Assembly (NCBI RefSeq): GCF_963675165.1 | Contig: NC_087385.1 | Location: forward strand, 842,001-906,000 | Direction: 5' to 3' | Length of the DNA: 64,000 nucleotides | Source: Halichondria panicea | Lineage: Eukaryota > Porifera > Demospongiae > Suberitida > Halichondriidae | Shown here: piece after piece, positions 46,601-60,200 of the stretch | How positions within the stretch are numbered: position 1 is the first letter of the stretch | How the letters are laid out: every line of letters begins with the position of its first letter | Notes under the pieces: generated by a model | Seen by the model: only the letters and a program-made list of their open reading frames with translations | Database searches by the model: none | What the model was told of the DNA's origin: nothing | Program-made: the position numbers and the translations under genes

Positions 46601-49600
46601 AAGGTACTGGTCTGTCTACCGTACATTTAGCGATAATGTGAGCTAGTGAATCTTGTCTAGTGTAATACATACATGTAGTTAACTTGGAGGAGTTACTGGT
46701 CTGCCTATACTGCATGCTTTTGCAGTCTATATACTTCGTATTGTGAGTTGGTGAAGTGATTGTGAGGATCGATACAAATGTAGTTAGCTTGTAATCAGAT
46801 ACTGGTTTACCTGCTCTTCTTGTCTGCAGGTATTTCGTAAGCTCCACTTGGGTAGTGGTGCCTACAGTACAGAGTCCATGCCAGAGGTGAGCCTATACTG
46901 TCAGTACATTGTGGCATTATTATCATCATCATGTATATACAGGTGAAGGAGAACGTGAGACAAGTGTTTCAGGAGCAGTCAGAAGTCATTACTCCACAAA
47001 CTGGGCAAAGACCTGCAATCGTAAGACCCAAGCTACACATGTCTCATAAAATGAGCTAAGTAGTGTACAGGATTTACTCTGAGAGGCGTTTTTGCAGAAA
47101 GCATCCTAGTAGAAACACTGATCGTTACTGTCGAGAGGTATGCCTACTAACTGTACTACCCCCCCCTCTCAAACAGTCTCAGCGAGCATCCATTAATCAT
47201 CTGTTTGAGTGTGTGAAGGCGATTGCTCTCTGTCACAATGTGTCCCCTGTACTGGACGAAGATGAGTCACATGACTTGGAGGACGGGTCATGTGATAGTG
47301 GGTCAGAACAAGAGGCAGTGGTGCTGTACGAAAAGGATAGGTCTAACCAGAGTGGCAGTATTTCATATCAAGCCTCAAGTCCTGATGAGGTACAGTTTGT
47401 TAGAGAAGTTCCCTCAATACAAGGTCCTGTAGTTGAACAAGCCATAGCTTTCTCTCGTTATCTTAGCTAAAATGCTAATTACACCATCGATTGAAGAGTA
47501 TGATTACACAGATAGCTCTAGTAAGGTGGAGTGAGAGTGTGGGACTGACCCTGGTGGAGAGAGACCTAACCAGCATGCAGCTACAAGGACCCAATGGCCA
47601 CAGACTCAACTACAAGATATTGCAGCTCTTCCCCTTCACTTCAGAGTCAAAGAGGATGGGCATCGTTGTGAAGGTACATGTAGGTTGTTATAGTTTGTAC
47701 GTTTACATGTACAATGCACAGTAGTAACCGCTTACGCTGTGTGCCTACATCTTGTGTACCAGCCTGTACAGCTTACGGTTTTATTGTGTATACGTACTGC
47801 TACTCGATGTGGTTGATGCATGTACTTTGTTCCTACACACTACCTCCCCCCCCCCCACACACACACTACATAGAGTGTTGATAGTGGTGAGATAGTGTTC
47901 TACATGAAGGGTGCAGACACTGTCATGGCTTCTATAGTGCAGTACAACGACTGGCTGGATGAAGAAGTACGTGAGAACACAGAGACAGACATTGAGTGTT
48001 TATAACTGAGTTACGAGTGTGTCTTTTGAAAGGCCATCTAATGATCAGTGATTGCTTTTTGATCGAACAAGCACGGGCTGTTTTAGCCTTGGTGATTTTT
48101 TAGCTACATGAAATTATTAACCTTTTCATATCTCCCCATTAGTGTGGTAACATGGCGAGGGAGGGACTGCGTACTCTAGTGGTGGGGAAGAGGGTGCTCA
48201 CTGAAGATCAGTACGCCAGCTTTGAGGTACGTGTACAAATGATCTTACATGTACATGTATGTAGCTACAAAGCTAACAGCACAGCTGACCATTAAGAGAG
48301 CTTTGTTATAGTGTGAGTGTTCAGTAGCTTGCTTTGAGAGGGATGAAATTAGTAGTACCCAAACTTGCATATTTTTACGGCAGTGTGTAACGCAGCTGCA
48401 TGGATTGTGTGTCAGTGTACATGTACCTCCCTACATACACTTCAGACTCGGTACAAGCAGGCCAAACTGAGTGTGACTGATCGGGCCTCCCAGGTAGCGG
48501 CAGTTGTGGGGGGACTGGAGGAGAATCTGGAGCTCCTCTGTATCACTGGAGTGGAGGACCAGCTGCAGGTACGTGGTCTAGCTTTGCACATAATAATTCC
48601 GACATTGATACAATTAATGTGCGTGTGCGTAAAAAGACCTTACTGTAATGCCACGTAAATCTGCATGATAGAGGCTGACTCTATTGAATAGTGTGCTTTA
48701 GAATGGACATTAGGAGTTTTTGTAGTTGATAGCTAACTTTGATTGCTCATACGTACCTCTAGTTGAGTTCATACTCCATTGCAGACTGATGTCAGGCCCA
48801 CACTGGAGCTGCTCAAGAATGCTGGTATCAAGGTGAGCCATCTCTACATGCCTTGGGGCAGGTCTCTAGGGTGAGTGGTCTTCTGATGCTCCATAGAATA
48901 CCTTATGTATACATGTTGCTGTACTAGAATACGTGTGTGTGTGTATGCATACGTGCTTTAATTAAAAGTTCAAACCACATATAAAAGCTATAGTGTTGTC
49001 ATAGTACTTAGTTAACTGTTCATACTATACACTGTGTACAGGTGTGGATGTTGACTGGGGACAAGTTGGAGACAGCCACTAGTATTGGACGTAGCTCAAA
49101 GCTCATCTCTAAGACACAGACTCTCTTCACCTTCAAACAAGTAAGTCAGTTCTCTGCCTGGTCATGTGATGACATGAACCCCCCTCCCCCCTGTGTCAGG
49201 TGGGCAGCCGGAGTGAGGCTCACACTGAGCTCAACAACTGGAGGAAGAAGAACGACTGTGCTCTCATAATAGCAGGGGATTCACTCGAGGTATGCACTGT
49301 ACTCTGTACTTTACATCAACCACTGCCCCCTGTCTTATATCCCCGCACTCCTCCCCTTTAATTTGAGAAGCTTATTTGTATACAATGTAGAAGATTGGTA
49401 ACCAGAAGATAATTGTATAGAGAATGGGCTTCATTACGCCCTTATAATCAATCATACATGTATGTCCCCAGAATGATGTGTATTCATATCGTACAGTCAG
49501 CAATTCTTGGCTCCTGCCCTCCCCATAATACATACATGTACGTAACATGCATTCCCCACTATAATGAAAAGTTACCTGTTTGTGAACCCCCACCCACACC

Positions 49601-50480
49601 CACACCACACACACACACACAGCTGTGTCTCCAGTACTACGAGAGTGAGTTTGTTGAGCTGGCGTGTCAGTGTCCAGCTGTCATCTGTTGTCGGTGCTCG
49701 CCCACTCACAAGGCACAGGTCGTCAGTCTCCTACGAAACCACACCCACAAACCCGTATGTGCGGTGGGGGACGGGGGTAACGATGTGAGCATGATCCAGG
49801 CGGCTAATGTTGGAGTGGGGATTGTGGGGAAGGAGGGGAAGCAAGCATCTCTAGCAGCTGACTTCTCTGTCACTCAGTTCAGCCACATCAGTCGATTATT
49901 AGTCTGGCATGGGAGGAACAGGTGAGCCCCTATAATTAATGAGAAAGCTCCACTATGTATACATGTGCATACGATCATACAAGTGAACAAATTGTGTGTT
50001 TAGTAGTACTTTTCTTATAAGTTGTCATGATTATATTTTTTGTTTAGTTACAAGAGGTCGGCTGCTCTAAGTCAGTTTGTGATGCACAGAGGTCTCATAA
50101 TCTCCGTCATGCAGGTGAGTGTAGTGTGTGTGGGGTGGTGTGGGTGGTGTGGTGTAGTGTGTGTGTGTGGGGTGGTGAGTGTAGTGTGTGTGGGGTGGTG
50201 TGGGTGGGGTGGTGTGTTGTGTAACTAGATGTGATTCACTGATGCCTCTCCCTTGCAGGCTGTGTTTTCTTCTATATTCTACTTTGCAGCTGTAGCCCTC
50301 TATGAAGGAGTGCTCATGGTCGGGTGAGTTGGGATATTACCTATACATTGTAAAATTTTCCGTTACCCAAAATTCATACCATGAGTATGGTAGCTACATG
50401 TAAACTTTGATTGTCTGTAACTGTTTAGGGAGCTATGTATATATTAGCTAGGGTACATGAACCCAACACCCTACCCACCC

Positions 50481-50520
<40 letters not shown>

Positions 50521-51952
50521 ACTCCACGATCTACACCATGTTCCCTGTGTTCTCGCTGGCTCTGGATGAAGACGTATCAGCTGACATTGCTCTCATGTAC
50601 CCTGAACTCTACCAGGAGCTGATGAAGGGACGATCTCTCACACTCAAGACATTCCTCATCTGGGTCCTCATCTCCATCTATCAAGGTTAACCACTTGGAC
50701 TCTTTAAAGCTAGTGAATATTGACCACACTTGTATACCTGTAGGTGCTTGTAAAAGCCCACTTAATTGTTTATTTGCTTAATTTAACCTTGCTTCTAGCT
50801 GTACGTCTTTAAAACAGCCATAACTTTAGTATCGTTGATCCAATGTCAAAAATATTATGATTTTCTGAAAGCTTAGAAAAATACCTTTTAAATGATGTGT
50901 TTAAATCCAAAATTCAGGCGGGGCCATAATTTGTCATTCTTCGGCTTTGGTCATGGTCCAACCAAATTGGCAAATATTTTTATCTCTCAAATATGAACTT
51001 TGATGACACCATTTGAAAGGTCTCCTTCTAAGCTTTCAGAGAAAATCCTGAAAATTAGATCCACGGAATTCAAGTTATGGCAGCTAAAAGCGTCCCTGAA
51101 CTGTTAATAAAATAATGGTGGTACGTTGTACATCTTTCAACAGCCATAACCTTAGTACCAACAGTAAGCTTCCTACAGTATTCTTGCCCCATTTAATTTA
51201 ACGTTCACAGAACTCTCTCTGTCATAGACACACCTACCAACACCCACTCCCCCACACACCACACCCCACATACACACACACACACACACACAGGTGGTGT
51301 GATAATGCTGGTGGGATTTCTTCTCTTCGAGTCGCAGTTCATCCACGTTGTGTCCATCACGTTCACGGCCCTCGTGCTCACAGAGCTACTTATGGTGGCA
51401 CTCAAGATACGAACATGGCACTTCCTGATGGTCCTGGCCGAGGTCGTCTCTGTCGTCATTTATATCCTCTCTCTCTTTGTCCTCAAAGATTACTTTGGTG
51501 AGAGTTGTTAATACGTACGCCTGTAATTCTAGCAACTGTGTGAGTGGAAACATTCTCAGTGACTGTTACAAATTTTTAAATTACTGATTGCTTGAGGCAT
51601 GATGTATCAGGAGCAGTTGGTAATCACTGTAGTATGGTGGTGCTGATGGTATTTCATGTGAGTGCTTAGAAATTTTCGAACTTAATTATGTGAGTTTTGG
51701 CTAGCTAAAATATTCTACAATTATTGAACCCCCCCCCCACACACACACACACACACACACACACCACACACTGTAGACTCCTCCTTCTTACTGACGTTTG
51801 GTTTTGTGTGGAAGACGCTGGCTGTGACTGGAGCAAGCTGTGTGCCACTGTTCATTGCCAAGTTCATGCAGCGATGGTGTGCTCCCTCCAGCTACACCAA
51901 GCTACTCAAGAAGAACACCATGCTTAGAAACTGTTGCAAACTAACTTGCTAG
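43661..51952 (+). CDS. ATP9A: P4-ATPase, ATP9A/ATP9B (Neo1) type phospholipid flippase
   Basis: About 29 short exons starting [16 protein letters not shown] (43661-43758, then 43825-44013, 44186-44261, 44313-44384, 44453-44566, 44994-45102 and so on) and ending [17 protein letters not shown] at 51952. P-type landmarks in order: the DGET actuator loop ([11 protein letters not shown], about 45553-45585), the phosphorylated Asp in DKTGTLT (46490-46492), KGAD in the nucleotide domain (about 47910), TGDKLETA (about 49056) and GDGGNDVSM (about 49768). Membrane segments flank these. The sequence tracks human ATP9A/B closely ([38 protein letters not shown]), a P4 subgroup of Golgi and endosomes that does not need CDC50. 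All visible exons are open. Intron 5 has a 55-bp tandem array. Confidence 0.93.
44537..44897 (+). repeat. 55-bp tandem array repeating an exon end and its splice donor
   Basis: Seven units of TACCTCTACACCTACTGGGC + TCCACTG|GTGAGGGGGGTAGAC + TAACTGGGTAGG at 44537, 44592, 44647, about 44700, 44755, 44811 and 44867. The first unit contains the true coding end [10 protein letters not shown] of ATP9 exon 5 and its donor (44566/44567). Confidence 0.95.
50700..51190. repeat. Dispersed repeat in an ATP9 intron
   Basis: Two pieces with CTAAGCTTTCAGA and GATCCAATGTCAAAAAT are the inverse of the repeat at 1005-1090 and 18590-18680. Shows the family is not confined to the kelch array. Confidence 0.65.
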
Positions 51953-52209
51953 TTTATGTATATACAGCTAGTGCAAATCAATTTCAATCACATAATTTTT
52001 ATTTTATCGATGCATGACCGACATTAATTCCTCACGAAGTAGAATTTTGTACCACTCTCTCAGCACATATACATATACGAGTTTCAAATTTAACAACAAT
52101 AGTTAATTAATTTTGACATAATTATGAACAATGAGAATTTTTATTCAATGATCGACCATTAATTTGAATGATACAACATACATACGTATATATAATTTGA
52201 TAGTCTCAA
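51953..52209. other. Convergent 3' ends of ATP9 and CSPP1
   Basis: 257 bp, AT-rich, shared by both 3' UTRs. No other feature. Confidence 0.6.
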
Positions 52210-55200
52210 TTAATTGCTTGGAGTTCCCAGTCTCTGGTAGGCAGTCTCACACTCCAGACTCATCTCTGAGCCTCGTGTCAGCGATGGTCGTCCCGGTTCC
52301 CTACGATTAAGGAAATTACTGATGATTGATTCCGAGTCCTCCCCCGGCTCCACTCCCCTCACACCTCTACTGGGCCCACCCACTCCACTGTGTCCTCCCA
52401 CGCCTCGACTACTGCCAGTGTGGGTCCCAGCGTTGAGTATAGCGTCCAATCGTCTCATCCTCTCCTCATTGCGACCAGCCATGCCGTCCACATCCAGGGT
52501 AGCTACAGAGAACTGGGACTGACCACCTACAGGGAAATGAAGGAAACAAGATTACGTGTTAGCAAAGATATCTCAATGAAGTGAAGACATGGATGACTAT
52601 TATGGTAGGCATGTCATGCTGTGACGGTAATTAACAGTGTACAGTAATACCTACATGTACGTCTTAATCACTTTTAAGGCAACATAATGTAGTTCGATAG
52701 GCACTTACACAACAGTACACAGTAATTAAAAGCATGCAACACACACACACACACACACTGTACACAGTACCTGCTGACTTGTTTCTGACCCCACTGGGCT
52801 GACCCCTATCCAGATCACGTGTATGACTCGGCCGTGGGTCCTCTTGGAGGAATGGATCAGCTGATGAAAGAGGCACACCCTCAGAGAACGATGGCAGTTG
52901 GCCTCTAACAACGAGAGCAGGTTTCTTCTCTCTGTTTCTCATTCCAGCCAATCTCTCCTCTTGATAACGCAACATAGCACCTTGCTGTACCTCCAGGGCA
53001 CTCTCAGTGCGTGGTGGATTAGGGAACTGGGACAGAAGCTCAGAGTGTGGGTTCTTATACTTCAGAGATGAGAATTGTTCAACGTTTGCATTCAATGCTG
53101 AGTTCTGAGGTTGCCTGACTCGAGGTCCTGCTGAAGCTCTCGGTGCTGGGACTGTGTAATTAGGGGCCGGTTGAGGTTGAGTTAATCTGCTAGTTTTCAT
53201 CTGATCAGACAGTTGTGCTTGCAAGTGCATTCTCATAGCAGCTAGCTGTGTTAGGATGGAGGACTCTGAAGCAGGAATTGGGGTGGCCTCACTTCTTTGT
53301 TGAACGATGGGGGCTGTTGGTACAGGTGTTGGTACAGTTTGCCTGGCTTGGTTACGCTGTATGGTAGGAACTGGAGGCGAGGAAGGTGGAGGTGGTAACA
53401 TTGTGTGTTGTGATGACGGCTGTTGAGGGATTTCCCCTTGATGTTGGGAAATCCCCCCTTGTTGGTTGAGCTTCTTCCTCACTGTAGGTATGGGCGGTGA
53501 GCTAGACCGTTGTTGTAGCATTGGATTGACCGGTTGTGCCATTTTGTCGACTAGATTCTGCATTTTCTGCTCTGCCAGTAACTGTTCTTGTTGCTGTTCT
53601 TTATGCAGCAGCTCCCTCTGTTTGATTATCAACTCTTTTCGACGAATTTCAGCTTCTTTTTTAAGTTCCTCATTCTTACGTTTGAGCGCCACCTCTGTGA
53701 GTCTTTCGCTCTCACGTTCTTTTTTCAAGTTATTGGCCAGTTTCAAACTATCATTTTCTAATCGTTTGATTTCTTTCAGTTCTTGAAGTTTCTCGGCTTC
53801 TTTTTCTTTTCGTTTACGATCTTCCTTCTCCTGCACTTGCCGACGAAGGTAGTCACGATAGCTTTCCTGGTCCCCTTTCTTTTGGAATTCGTCGTCCATC
53901 TTGCCATAAGTGAGTACAGTCTTGCTGCTATGCTGGGGGGAGCCTTCGTAGCTTCTTCTAAGTGGAGAGTCGTCAGTGTTAGCAAACTCTTGACTGTGTC
54001 GAGGTGTTGTGCCCGAGCGGTCATCATTGATTCTCTTCAATTTCTTCAGGTCTGCAACGATATTGCCACTTTGATCGCGAACAGGAGCGCCACAACCACC
54101 TTTACCAAACGGATCATAAATTTCAACCTCTCTTCTGAGTTCGTATTTCTCTTTCTCGATTTTAGTTTTCAATTCTCGTTCCTTTTTCTCTTTCATCTGT
54201 TTTTCTAGTTCCCTTCGATACGACTTTTTGTCAATTTTAGAGCTTTTAGTTGATTTTCCGTGAATAGGCGAGGTATCAGAGTCATATTTTGTTCGATTTT
54301 CCTTTCTCTCATCTGATCTTCTCATTTCTGGTTCTCTCTCTCGTTGTTTTAAAGGCTCTGCCCATTCATCACGATGTCTAGTCATATGAGCAGGCACATT
54401 CGGAGGTAGGTAGGGATTGCTATACTCTTGAGGAGGAGGGTAGTACGGATACCTGTAGGGATCTGGTCGATCCTGATAGTACATGTCCCTCGGAGGCTGT
54501 GGGGGGTAATAGGAGTGTGGCATGTAATAGGGGTGTGGCGGTGGTGGTGGTGGTGGGGGGTAGTGCTGGTACATGGACGGGTGTGGAGGATAGTGTTGCT
54601 CATTCATCGAGGGTGGTCTCCTGGGATCGTGTTGCGGCTGTGATCTTGCTCGAGGTGGCATCTTCTCTGGTGAAAATTGCTTGCGTGGGATTTGTTGTTT
54701 TGGTGGGGGTTCAGAGAGTCCGTTTTTCTCTTTCATTTGTGCTCTTAAACTTTCAGCGTATTCTTTCTGTCTGTTTCTCTTAGCCTCACGATCGTTGTCC
54801 CCCACTCCCAGAGTTGTTATCCCGCCCACCGTGTGTGTGGGGGCAGATATGGTACGGTGTGAGGGGGGTGAGGGTGAGCGAGTGTTGTGCTTTTGTCTGG
54901 CCCACGAGACTAGTTCCTTCTCCTCAGAGTCCCAGTCTCCATTCTGCAGAAAGGAACATACCAGTTGAAGCAGGAACAGTTTATCTTACACGTACACTCA
55001 CTAATTAAGCCACTTTTACACATTTTGCACAAGCGTACATTAATACTTTGTACTAGCAGTTGAGGGACTTCATATTCTATACAATAAACGAACAGTCATA
55101 CTGGTTGAGTGAGCTACAGTAGTGCTACATGTACAGGATATCACAATGCATGCAAACAGTTGTTTTACTGCATTAGTCTTTCATTATAAGTGTACACTGT

Positions 55201-56079
55201 ACTGTGCATTCACAAGTGATTGGCACATACAGTACTTTGCTACAAACTCTTCACACATTTCACACATTCTGTTAGTACCTTTCCATACTGATCCACACGC
55301 TTGAAGCTGACAGAGGGCTTGCTATCCTCCCACCTTCTCCGAGGCTCAGCTCCATCGCTACGGTAACTCCTCTCTTCGGCCATCTTCCGCTCTTTCATAC
55401 TCCCATAATCCAAACCACGATCCCTGTCCCGAACCAGATTGGTATCAGAATGAGAAGAGAGCTCGCTGTCACGTTTATATGCCATATCTCGTCGTATATC
55501 GGAAATAGACTTTGACTTCACAGGTCCTTGTGTTTTGAGGTAGTCTTGGTATTCCGTTTCCCTCTCTCTACGCAGTGTGGTAGCGTGGTCAGTGGAGTTG
55601 CTACCACTGGGGAGAATACCTCGAGGAGCCCTGCATGGAGGTGTGTGTGAGTATTAACAATATGTTATTAACACACTGGGCCATGGGGACATGATTTATA
55701 TAACGGGATTATGCTGTAACCTAATGGTTTGTTTTAAATTTGTGGTATAGAACGCAAGTGGAAACGAGTAAATGGCTTGTACGATACTTTAGCAACTAAG
55801 TGTCAATTGTGAAAAAACTTGCAATACAACCTTGTGGATAGCTAGTTTCCCACCAGCCCCAATAGAGGGCTTGAAGTGGTGCTAGACTATACTATAGTGG
55901 ATTGTGCTTGTAAAGGGCTTGTGTGTGGTACAGATGCTTGTGGTTGCTACATGTACGTACAGCCATGCTTTGCTTTTGCTAGGTTATGTCAAATACCTCT
56001 CATCCATCATCCTACTCCTCTCTTGATTGAGCTTAGCACGGTGAGAGCTTATAAACTGCTGCACATCTATTCCCGCCAT
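52210..56079 (-). CDS. CSPP1: Centrosome and spindle pole-associated protein 1 homologue
   Basis: Four minus-strand exons in phase: 55997-56079 (MAGIDVQQFISSHRAKLNQE, start in a Kozak-like AAGATGG), 55279-55630, 52771-54943 and 52210-52526, giving 974 residues. CSPP1 binds microtubule ends at centrosomes, spindle and cilia. Signatures: EYQDYLKTQ near the N-terminus, DWDSEEKELVSWAR opening exon 3, a proline/tyrosine-rich stretch, the YDPFGKGGCGAPVRDQSG block typical of the family (a GxxGGGAPxRD-type motif), a long charged coiled coil (SYRDYLRRQVQEKE onward) and a C-terminal TLDVDGMAGRNEERMRRLDA. Exon 3 is 2173 bp, far larger than neighbours' exons. A frame reading on past 52771 into VCVCVC residues is intron. 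It is head-to-head with DAD1. Confidence 0.9.
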
Positions 56080-56262
56080 CTTGCTTTGATCATAATTAAT
56101 TCTGGCTTTGATCTTGGCTTTTGTTTTTTACATGGCTGGTTACTATGGCTGGGGAAATCCCCTACGACTTCGACTGTACTCTTGACCCCTTCTACTGTTC
56201 TAGTTCAAATTAAACGAAAATAGCCACATGGTGAAAAATTGAAATTCAGAGAAAGAAAGAAG
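56080..56262. promoter_or_regulatory. Divergent CSPP1-DAD1 promoter region
   Basis: Only 183 bp separate the two start codons on opposite strands. No TATA box is obvious, which would fit a housekeeping bidirectional promoter. Transcription starts are unknown. Confidence 0.55.
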
Positions 56263-56815
56263 ATGAGTTCTCAAGGCATTTTCTCCATCATTGGGCAGTT
56301 CTTCAACGAGTACAGGTCTGGTACTCCAGTGAAGCTTAAGCTGGTGGATGCCTACCTCACCTACGTGCTGCTGACTGGGATTATCCAGTTTGTCTATTGC
56401 CTCCTGGTGGGAACTTTTCCCTTTAACTCTTTCCTCTCTGGATTTATCTCCTGTGTAGGCTCCTTTATCCTGGCAGGTGAGCAAGCTATTCTCTAATACA
56501 GTATAGTGCTTGTAGCATGCTGTAGGAGACACCAAAGTTAGTTTCCTATTCCGTTTTATATTTAATGTGTGTGTCTTTATTGTGCAACAGGAATAACCTA
56601 CATGTACGACGTATTGTGCTGTGTGACCACCCATTCATTGATTTTCCATGATTATTGTCAAATTTTTACTTGTTTCTTTCTCTGCAGTTTGCCTCCGTAT
56701 TCAGAGCAACCCTGAGAACCTGAGCCACTTCAAGATATCGCCAGAGAGAGCGTTTGCTGATTTTATCTTTGCCAGTCTCGTCCTCCATTTGGTCGTCATC
56801 AATTTCATTGGTTGA
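56263..56815 (+). CDS. DAD1: DAD1, oligosaccharyltransferase subunit
   Basis: Two exons, 56263-56476 and 56688-56815, encode 113 residues, the exact length of human DAD1. It is a small ER-membrane subunit of the oligosaccharyltransferase complex that N-glycosylates proteins; loss causes apoptosis in mammals. Recognisable blocks: [69 protein letters not shown]. Three hydrophobic segments are visible. Intron 56477-56687 is GT-AG. It converges with VIRMA. Confidence 0.97.
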
Positions 56816-57239
56816 ACCAGGTCTACATAAACACATGATCTTTAGCGAATTTATTACAAAAAAATGTGAACTGAAAATATTAATTTGTGCATAATTCAAT
56901 GCTACAAAAGTTTCACTTGTTCATGAATTATGATCAATCAATTATAGTTATTACCGTGCCTGGAGCTACATATAGTACGTATACGTACAGTATATACCTG
57001 GGATGGAAATCATTATAATTTTGACGGGGGGGGGGGCACAGCATGCAGGCACTGTACCTAGCTAGCTATATAGTGCTCCACCCATAATAATATCAAAATT
57101 AATTAATTTGCAGTAGGCATAATAATTATCATCAGCATGATAAGGATTCAACCATGCAGCCACAATACGTATAATTAATCCACAAAAAAAATTCCATAAT
57201 ATCTCTATTTTATAGTCAATGATAATTTTTGTTCCATGA
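56816..57239. other. Convergent 3' ends of DAD1 and VIRMA
   Basis: 424 bp of AT-rich sequence with a G12 run at 57026. No gene; presumably both 3' UTRs. Confidence 0.55.
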
Positions 57240-60200
57240 CTACGTTGGTCTCTTGTACACCTGTCTAGCACTACTGCCCTTCCAGGGGTCAGACGAAGGG
57301 GGCCACATCACTGAGCGCCCCCCAGCAGGGAGACCACGAGTAGTACGACTGTATGCTGCAGGGGGGGGGTTAAATACAGCAAATTATGAAATTGACCACT
57401 AGGTACAAACTGTATACACACATTGACTATATAATTATGTGCTGCAAAACATGTCAATAAGTTGCTTAATAAAAAGGTTGCCTGCTAACTCAGGTTGAAA
57501 CACATGCTATGGAGACTTTGGTCTGGCTGTATTACCGAGGGTAATGCTTGTATATAGGGTGACCACAATAGACACAAGCATTCACAGCAAAGCTCTAAGC
57601 TACACAGAGAGTACTGACATGACCTTACGTACCTTGCAGGTTGGACCAGACTGAACCAGACCTCAGTGAGGACATCTGCTTCATGTGTGCAGAGGTCATG
57701 AAGTCTCCCCAGGAGGTCCTCATGGCTCCACCCCCCACCCCCACCTCTCTACGATAGTTCATCCCAGGTGGAACATGACTCACCCAGCGACTGTTACTAT
57801 AGGGGAGCAGAAGAAATGATTACAATTTTAGCAAAGAAATACACCGTATATACCCCCTATAGGCCTATACCATATCGTATAAAAAAAAAATGACCCGTAG
57901 AAGAACTGCTATACACTGCATGTATATGCGGGGTTAGGGGGGGAGCCTAAATACGAATAACCCTCAGACATGACTGTACTGTATGATGTCACCAAGTCCT
58001 CACAACACCTGCTGCTTGCTCACCTGGTGACAATCCTGCCACTACTATCTCCCCCCATGTGAGGCATGTACATGCTGGGGGGCATATAGGGCACCTGGGG
58101 ACCACCCAGACGCCCTCGCTCCAGCCCAAAGCCACGCCCACTACGAGACACATCAGCCTAGAAACACGAAGGATGTTTGCATACTTATGAAAATGTACAG
58201 TAATTTCGATAACACATGCCAGGTAAAATCTGTACATGTCTGTGCTGATAAGGGGCTTACCCGCATGAAGTCATCAACATGCATGGAGGGCGGGCGACTC
58301 GTGTTCTGCTTCCTGGAACGGAACAGGTTTGACCGGCCAGACTTGATACGCATCTCCATGGCTACAAAACACAACACCACATACATTATAGTCAACAATA
58401 GTGACGGACATTCAAAGCTACATCTTTAACAAAAAAACTAATCTGACCTTCCTTGAGCCTCTTCTGAGCCTCTGGTCCAGTGAAGGTGATCTTCTTGCGC
58501 TTGAGGGGTGGTGTTCGTGGAGGAGACGGGAGGAGGTGCTTCTTGAGCTCCTCCTCAAGGTTAAAGTTGGCACAGCTCTCACTGGCCAGCTGGGAGAGGT
58601 CCGTCGTCACCTGTGTGTGTGTGTGTGTGGGGTGGGGTGGGGGTTAGTACAAAAGCTACCTACATTCTTAAGGTCGTAAAAAGGCTATAAACATTCAAGG
58701 TTTGGTATACATGTATAGCAAGTGATCAAAGATGAGTAGTGCCTAGGTGATAATATCTCACCGCCTCAGGCTCCAGTTCACTCTCATCGTGTGGGGGACT
58801 AGCCAACCAGTAGTCCGGATCACTGCAATGGGGGAGGGGGGGTGTACATGTACGTACTACAACTTGGTAGAAAATTGTAGAATCAATTATTAGGTACGTA
58901 AGGCAGTAGAGTTTAGTTGTCATAGAAATGAGGTCTACATGTATAATTATATATCAGGCTTTTAAAAATGTTCGAAATACAACTTGAGGGGTGAGCTGGA
59001 TATTATATAATTGAGCTGACAAACACGTACGCTGTGTGCTGGGCAGCTGACAGGACTACTGCACTGCGCTGCTCAAACTGTGCCTCCAACAGCTGCATGT
59101 CAGGGGAAGGCTCCGGCTCTAGGGGTGAGAGGTCAACAGGGCTAGGGTTCACAGGGTCAAACTGCTCGGAGAGGTCACTGATGATTGAGACAAACTCGTT
59201 GAGTAGCGATTCATCGTCTTTACAGTGCTCCTATAGAAGCGCGCGTGTGTGTGTGTGTGTGTCGTGTGTGAGGTGGTGGGGTTAGGGTTAGGGGGGAAGG
59301 TGAAGGTTCATATACATGTAGGTATATTTTATAATCCAATATTCATACAGTGCAGTAATAAGGTCTAAGCAGAGGGATAGCCCACACTGGTCGGTGTGGT
59401 TGGTATTAATGTACTATAAAGAGGTTGAGACCACACACACACACACACCTGTAGCTCTTCCTTGAGTTGGTTGAGGAGGTTGTCTCCGTTGCTCGTGATG
59501 AGTATGGTCTTGAGGAGTGGCTTGGGGAGCATCACCGTGACAACCTCCCGGCTCACCCCCTCTGACAAGGACTTAGCTACTAGTCCACTGATCTGACAAG
59601 AGAGGAGAGCATTCAGCAGATCCAGGAACAAGGACACACAGCCCAAACTGTCGGGAGGGGGCGGTGAGGACCCCCTGCAGAGTAAATATAGAAATCATAG
59701 ATAGTATATATAGTGAGGAGGCAGTGAGGACCCCCTGCAGGGTGGATCGAAGGATAGATTGAAAACAGGCAGCTAGGCCATAAGTTACACAAAAAGTGAA
59801 TTGTTACAACATAAAGTTGAATCAGTTTCTTACGATTACCTAATGGTGGTTTGAATCCTCTCCAGCAGTCGAGTGAGGCCGCTGATATTAGCAGACAGGT
59901 TGCTGTAGGTAGAGGGAGAGATAAGCACACCTCCCCCCCCCACACCCACACACACACACCTCACACCCCACCACATACCACTGTTAGTACCTGTACACAT
60001 GTTGCAGTCCCATGTTGTGCTGACACAGGCACAGGATGACCTTTAACCCCCCTAGAACAGTAGCCAGCGGTTGGTCAGGTGATGTCACATGACCAAACAC
60101 AGCAGAGGTGATGGACTCCAACTGAGCGTGAGTGGGCAAGCAGTCAGCTGGATTACCCTAGAGGAACATGTGTGGATCAATGAGAAGTGACGGTGGTTGG

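Noticed and set aside
53466-54208. Plus-strand Ser/Phe-rich frames opposite CSPP1
   Set aside because: Antisense of the charged coiled coil; composition follows from Lys/Glu codons on the other strand.
55876-56223. Plus-strand 115-residue frame before DAD1
   Set aside because: It overlaps the CSPP1 first exon and the promoter, and has no homology I recognise.
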